Assembly: GCA_030544215.1 (NCBI GenBank)
Contig: JARZZO010000009.1
Coordinates: 50,277,129 to 50,341,128, forward strand
DNA length: 64,000 bases
Direction: 5' to 3'
Source of the DNA: Zantedeschia hybrid cultivar
Taxonomy: Eukaryota; Streptophyta; Magnoliopsida; Alismatales; Araceae
A model generated the notes under the pieces. It worked only from the letters and a program-made list of their open reading frames with translations, did no database searches and was not told the origin of the DNA. Of the stretch, positions 58,913-64,000 are shown one piece after another (position 1 is the stretch's first letter; the number at the start of each line of letters is the position of its first letter). A program made the translations under genes and the position numbers.

Positions 58913-61900
58913 TGCCTTGGGCTGTTCTACGGTATAGCATTCAAGTAAGTTCTCTTCATTGTTTTAGTCAGAGTGTATGCGAGCTAAATCAGTTGATTAG
59001 ATTGCACAATGACCAATTGAGTCAAACATGATGATTCTTCTAGAGCACGTGCATTTTTTTTTTCCATTAAGTAGAATCTTGATCTTTGGATACTCAGACT
59101 TAGAAGCTCCCACGATCTGTCATTGAATAGATGATGGTCACTGAACTGAACTGCCAATCAAAACTGAATATAGTCATGGCGTGGAGAACCCTGCACAACT
59201 GATATAGTCATGGAGTGGCTTGCAACTACCAGGTGTGGAAGTAAGTGGCTCCCACACTGGGTCTTAACAAGTGAGTCCATGCCTATATTAGTTATGTGCC
59301 TCTCCACCACTAACTCAAGATTTAGATTGGCAGTTTGGTTCAGCAATGTAGCAGTGGAGTTGGTTTGATTGCTGAGTTTTTGCCATCTGACCTAGAGACT
59401 TGAAGGACTGCTTCTTGACTTATGACTTTAACCTGGTTCATTATAAGGGGGTGTGAAGTTCATTTAATCCCCTACCGGAGTTCACAAGCCACTCCATACG
59501 TATATCAGTTCGGGTCTTGGCCTCTGCACCCACAAACTCACGTTTTGAGTTGGTTTTGTGGTTCAGTAAGAATAATAAAATTAGACTGCAAGTGAATGTC
59601 TTAGCATCCCAGATCTCAAGTAATTAGCAAATTTTCAAGTCCAAGTTATCCCATTTCCTACATTCTAAGAGAGTCTTCAAGAACATCCGTGTCCTACAAT
59701 CTAAGAGAATCTTCAAGAACAGTTGAGGGACCAACACCAGTGGAATCCATAATGGAGTATATATGTGTGGAAATGCATGAATAAAACCACTTTCGAATCA
59801 TTAGTTCAATTTCTATTTGGAAGTTTCAGAAGCTCTTTGAAATCATCATCAACAACTTCTGTTTGAAGTTTTCACTATCAGGCTACCCTCGTCTTAGAAT
59901 CATGAATAGGAATTATAACCTTTTTTCTATGACTGCCTGGGTGCAGCTGATAATCCATTATGTAATACTTCACATTTTCCTCCATGTTATGCACCGAAGG
60001 ATTAATAGTAAGTCATTCCCATGAAAAACTTTTGCATCTTTGTTGGAATTTGCTTCCTATTCCTGATGCCAAGGAGTACGAAAGCATTTTCCATTCCCAC
60101 TCATAGAATGAGAATGCCATTCAGCTATTATTATCTAATGACTTCTTCAAGGGAAGGCTTGCCACATATGGGGAGGATGCTCTAGAGACCGTATTCGTTG
60201 TCCTGTCCCAGCTGGAATTGGCTGGGACATCTGATCTCAGTAAGAAAATGGAATGGGATTCCTTTAACCCTGTCCTGGGCCTTACTCTTGGCCATCCTAG
60301 CCTTACCCAACCTGTCTTGCCATCCTTAAAAAAAAAAGATTTCTGTTGTGGTTTGGGATACTTTTTTGTATACTTACTGGAGGACTCATTTGATAGATGC
60401 ATTCCTTTATAAACCCTTTTAACGCATTAATCTTTTTTTTATGTTCATGTCATATATGTATGTATATGTATATATGTATACATTCTATATTTGATGAAAG
60501 TTTACGGGACGGGAACAGTGGAATTGTCTGCGACACCAAGACGTCCCATCCAAATAGAAAAATGTGACGGACCAAACATGGGATTGACAACTATAACAGA
60601 GACATTCCCATTCTCTCCACAATGATTCCCTTCATTTTTGGAAGCTTTTCCCAGAAGGGTTACCAGAGAGATGAAGTGGACTTTTTCCCTTATTTTAAGT
60701 GAGAAATGGCTCTAGGAGAGTGCATGCAAAAACAACCTTAATTTCTTTTGGAGTGAGTTCCACTCGCTATTAACCTTGCAGTTACTTACAAAAAGAAATA
60801 TAACGCATTCATGGGGTAAAGTTTTAGTTCTTTATTTTCTCTCTATGGTTACTACTTTTTGTTTTCACGGAGGTATATGTTAGAAGCATGTCGCAGTCAA
60901 TCATAGCATATGGCCAACACATGGTATTTGTTCTGTACCATACTGTTGTCAGATTTGCAAGGTAATTTCTCACAAATGTACTTGAATGTCTCATTCTCGG
61001 TGGCTAGGGGTTGTTTACTGCCATTAGTGGAAGACAGTGTGAAAAGTGGTGGCATACTCTGATTAGAGTGTGATGGGCTGCATGTACTGCCAGTGGTGAC
61101 AGCATCGGAGCACTGAAGTAGGACATGGTTGGTACCCCCTCAGCCCCCAAACTTGTTTTGGTAAATTTATATTGTAGCAAAACTGCTTAATAAATCCATT
61201 GGAACGGGGGTAGCTGCAGGAGACAGTTTGGTGCACAACTATAGTTAATCTGTAACTGCAGTAATTGTCTGCTCAGAGAGAAGGGGCAGTTTCTGATGTT
61301 CTTGATATTTGCTTTAGCAACTATTTTCTTCCTTCACTAAATACTTTTCTCTCACACGTGGATCCCAGACCAGCAAGAGCTGGTTCAGATTTTCAAATGC
61401 TGCTCCTGCTTACTTCCTTTGGAACCCTTATTGTTGAAAGAAAAAAAATGAATGACATTGAAAATGGTTATAAGAGAGAAGTGAAGGGCAAGGGTGCTTC
61501 AAGTAGACATCCTATGAAAAATATTTGAATTCTCAGATTCCTGTTGGTTGAAGAGAAAGGTGCCATGTCTCCTTACTCAAGGGGAAATGGTGATGTTCTA
61601 TAGTTAGGTTTTAAGCTACTCTGGATAAATTATTGAAGGGAAACCGTCTCCAATTTTGTTGGGCTGCCTATTGATGTCAGTTGGTGATCACTAGATCTGT
61701 CATCACAGGCTTTGGCACATGAAAGATGATAAGAAAGGGGGTATTATGGTTCATCCATTTTCTTTGGTCAGCATAAATTTTTTGACTCCAGTCACCCCCT
61801 TGTTATCATCAAGGGAGAGCCTGCCTTTGGTCATGTGACTGTAAACAAGGATGAACTTTATACACCAGGAAGAGGTCAAAACGTGGTTTAGTCATGTGAC

Positions 61901-62744
61901 TGTAAACAAGGATGGACTTTGTACGCCATGAAGAGGACAAAACTTGTTTTAGGTTCATGTTTGCTGCAGCTTCCACTTAGATTTGCATTAGGGGCTTGAA
62001 GCTGGAAAACATCTCTTTCATGCCAACATTTCTTCAAAAGGTAGGACTTAAACAAATTTCTTTTAAAACGTTCCACCGCCACAGATTAAACTGAGCACTT
62101 GCCTTTGCGAGAAATGTGTTTGCACACATGCCTTTATCGCATTACAGTGTGCACAAGGTTGCCTACATCACTCTAAGTCAACTGCATTATCGTTAACTGT
62201 TTATCTCTAAGTCAAAATTACACAATGATTCTATCTGTTGATAAACTTTATCTTCTTTGTCAAAATTGAAGTACTCCTGTCAATTATTTTCTTGGTATCT
62301 TCAAAAGCAATATAACCACTCTTAGTGGCTGACAGTAGTTGCTTGGCAGATGCGCAAATAAAACCTGTGAGAACGTGTCTGTGCATATGTATTGCTGATG
62401 GTGGCAAATGTGTAACTTAACAGAAACAGTGGCATATCAGAAAAAAATCCAAATTTAATTAAGGATACTTCTATATGGAGATAGCCTCGATGGGAATAGC
62501 TCTAGCCAGATCTGGTTCTCCATCTTCTCACAATCCTCTATTTTTGCTCCAGGTTTAGACGTTTGGACCTTTCGAGGCAGGAAGACAAATGAATGAGGAC
62601 ACTACAATCTGGTGGCTTAACTTCAGGTGCATATGATAGTGGCAAATCTGTCACATGCAGATGTGTTTCCAGAAAAGTTGATCAATGAATTGTTTTGGTG
62701 ATTTAAAAACTTAGGACAAGCAAAACGTACCCATTAAGGTTGAT
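58913..62744. other. Remorin downstream flank, copy II
   Basis: Matches 33207-35665. Extra sequence at 59785-61145 is absent from copy I; it has no recognisable gene, terminal repeat or target duplication, so a deletion in copy I is equally possible. Past about 62710 a short join leads into array sequence. Confidence 0.65.
61830..61951. repeat. 61-bp tandem duplication
   Basis: 61830-61890 and 61891-61951 both start GTCATGTGACTGTAAACAAG. Copy I has one unit near 34899. Confidence 0.85.
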
Positions 62745-63785
62745 TGTTTTGGTAATATCTCAGCAGCAACCAGACTTCTAAGAATCTCCTTTCATGTAAG
62801 GTAATACATTCTTACTCCTTAGGTTTCCAACTTTTACATAGAAAAAAATTGTAGGTTTTAGGTAAGGTGATACATTCCTAACTTTAACATAGGTAAGATT
62901 TGTAGTTTTTAGGAAGTAGTTGGGGCCATCATACTAGGGCAGCTCGGCAAAAGTTTAGTAGCAACTCGGATTTCAATGAATCTCATTTATGGTAAGGTGA
63001 TACATTTATGCTCCTTTGGTTTTGATTTTCTAATTAGTTCGAAGATTGAGGAATTATCATCTTATCAGTTTAGATGTTAATATTTATAATAAACTAGAAT
63101 AATTAGATTGGTTGATTAAAATTTAAATCAAAAGGTAGACTAAGAGTTTAACAATATAGGGAATTAATGTTGTGGGCCTAGAATATATAATACAATAAGG
63201 TTGATTGTACTTCTACATAAGATGTTGTACTTAACTTTCCCATATTAAAATTGTAATTCTCATGTTTTTACATTCTTAGACTATAGTGACAATAAATGGC
63301 ATATAGATATGAGTTAAGAATCAACAAGGCGTAGAGAAAGTCCTGAGAAAATTTGGCCACATAAAGAACTGCTTAATACATGTTATCCTTATAAAAGAAT
63401 AATTGCCTTGAAATGATGAATGCTAGATCTCATGTTAGAATATTCTTTTTATGAAACCCTTTTGAAGCCATAATTAGTTTAGTTCACAGTACTGGGCATG
63501 CTGTATGACTAGACTCTTTATGATTTCTTAAGGGTAAAGCACCAGTGTTTCTTGTTTTAGACAAAGAAGACATTTGTAGTTCTCAGTAAGCAGTTGCCTG
63601 TTGGGACTGTGCACTAAGTTTGCACACTAAGTGTTGCCGATCTATTGATTAAGATAAAAGTTTTACCACATTAGTTTTTTCATGTTTGTGTCTCGATGTA
63701 ATGCGGTCTTATAAGATAATAGGGCACAAATGAACGAGTAGAGTTAGTGTGTTCTTAAGTTTGTGTTTGCTAAGCAATATCTACT
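62745..63785 (+). repeat. Array fragment of a third copy
   Basis: 140-bp units at 62745-63005 and an AT-rich spacer at 63010-63785 ending in TTTGTGTTTGCTAAGCAATATC, matching about 16350-17450 and 43850-44950. It begins in mid-array, so this copy is truncated on its left and cut at 63785. Confidence 0.85.
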
Positions 63786-63875
63786 AAGTGTTGTCATCCA
63801 AGTTTTTGCAGAAACACCCATTAGATGTTTGCTTCACATAATCATTAAACAAATACATCCCTCTTTTGCAAATAT

Positions 63876-64000
63876 TGTAACGACCCGCCACCCTATAATC
63901 AAAGATCTGATTACTAAATGGGTACTGAATCATTAAAAATTGGAGCCAAGCCAGGATCTCGATAAGTCTGGGCAATAAATGATAAACTAAGCTAAACATT
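63876..64000 (-). mobile_element. Gypsy-family LTR, start only (runs off the window)
   Basis: TGTAACGACCCGCCACCC and the following bases match the LTR at 29128. Possible target duplication on the left is AATAT. The remainder lies outside the window. Confidence 0.9.

Larger units (their letters stand above)
37443..62710 (+). repeat. 25-kb tandem segmental duplication, copy II
   Basis: Same order and strand as copy I. Differences: one solo LTR in the first array block (40124-42178), one in the remorin intron (54581-57483), no remorin N-terminal exon (the array runs straight into the exon b intron at about 54098), no LTR in the third hAT-like element, and an extra 1.36 kb at 59785-61145. The left boundary is a truncated gypsy LTR. 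Confidence 0.88.

Noticed and set aside
1..64000. CRISPR arrays, bacterial operons, rRNA, tRNA genes
   Set aside because: Looked for and not seen; the tandem repeats have no constant spacer geometry and the coding relics are eukaryotic with introns. The TGATACCA words are primer-binding sites, not tRNA genes.

Overview
The window is plant nuclear DNA, most likely from an angiosperm, and is almost entirely accessory: nested retrotransposons, transposon-borne gene fragments, tandem arrays and broken host genes. Plant origin is supported by LTR elements primed by initiator-Met tRNA (TGGTATCAGAGC sites), and by relics of a remorin and of a DUF724/AGDP-type tandem Agenet protein, both plant families. 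I see no intact protein-coding gene, no rRNA or tRNA gene and no CRISPR. The species cannot be named from the sequence.

Layout. 1-7012: a minus-strand Ty3/gypsy element (pol start, gag, primer-binding site, 5' LTR) running off the left edge, with its gag split by a plus-sense solo LTR (2072-4781) with a perfect 5-bp target duplication. 7558-10541: a decayed multi-exon copy of the DNA primase small-subunit gene. About 10869-12893: a decayed Ty1/copia element (LTR, primer site, gag, start of protease). 12218-35665 and 37443-62710: two copies of a segment of about 25 kb in direct tandem, each holding the copia gag tail, an LTR-like promoter region (TATA box behind palindromic tandem repeats), a higher-order repeat array, and the 3' part of a remorin gene. 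A fragment of a third copy follows at 62745-63785, and another gypsy-family LTR starts at 63876 and leaves the window.

The array is built from diverged units of about 140 bp, AT-rich spacers, and a hAT-like element of about 1.3-1.6 kb that carries a broken tandem Agenet coding sequence. There are three such elements per 25-kb copy, six in all, each in the same place in the 140-bp unit and flanked by GTTGGAGC-like 8-bp duplications. Later insertions broke the copies apart. These include five solo LTRs with exact 5-bp duplications (TCTCC, CCCAG, TGAAT, CCTAG, GCCAT) and two truncated gypsy LTRs joined end to end at the boundary between the 25-kb copies.

Nothing here works as an operon or pathway. 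The best candidates for undescribed structure are the LTRs packed with GGCGTC...GACGCC hairpin motifs, the hAT-like element that captured Agenet exons and was amplified inside a higher-order array, and the array unit that carries a consensus 5' splice site in every copy.
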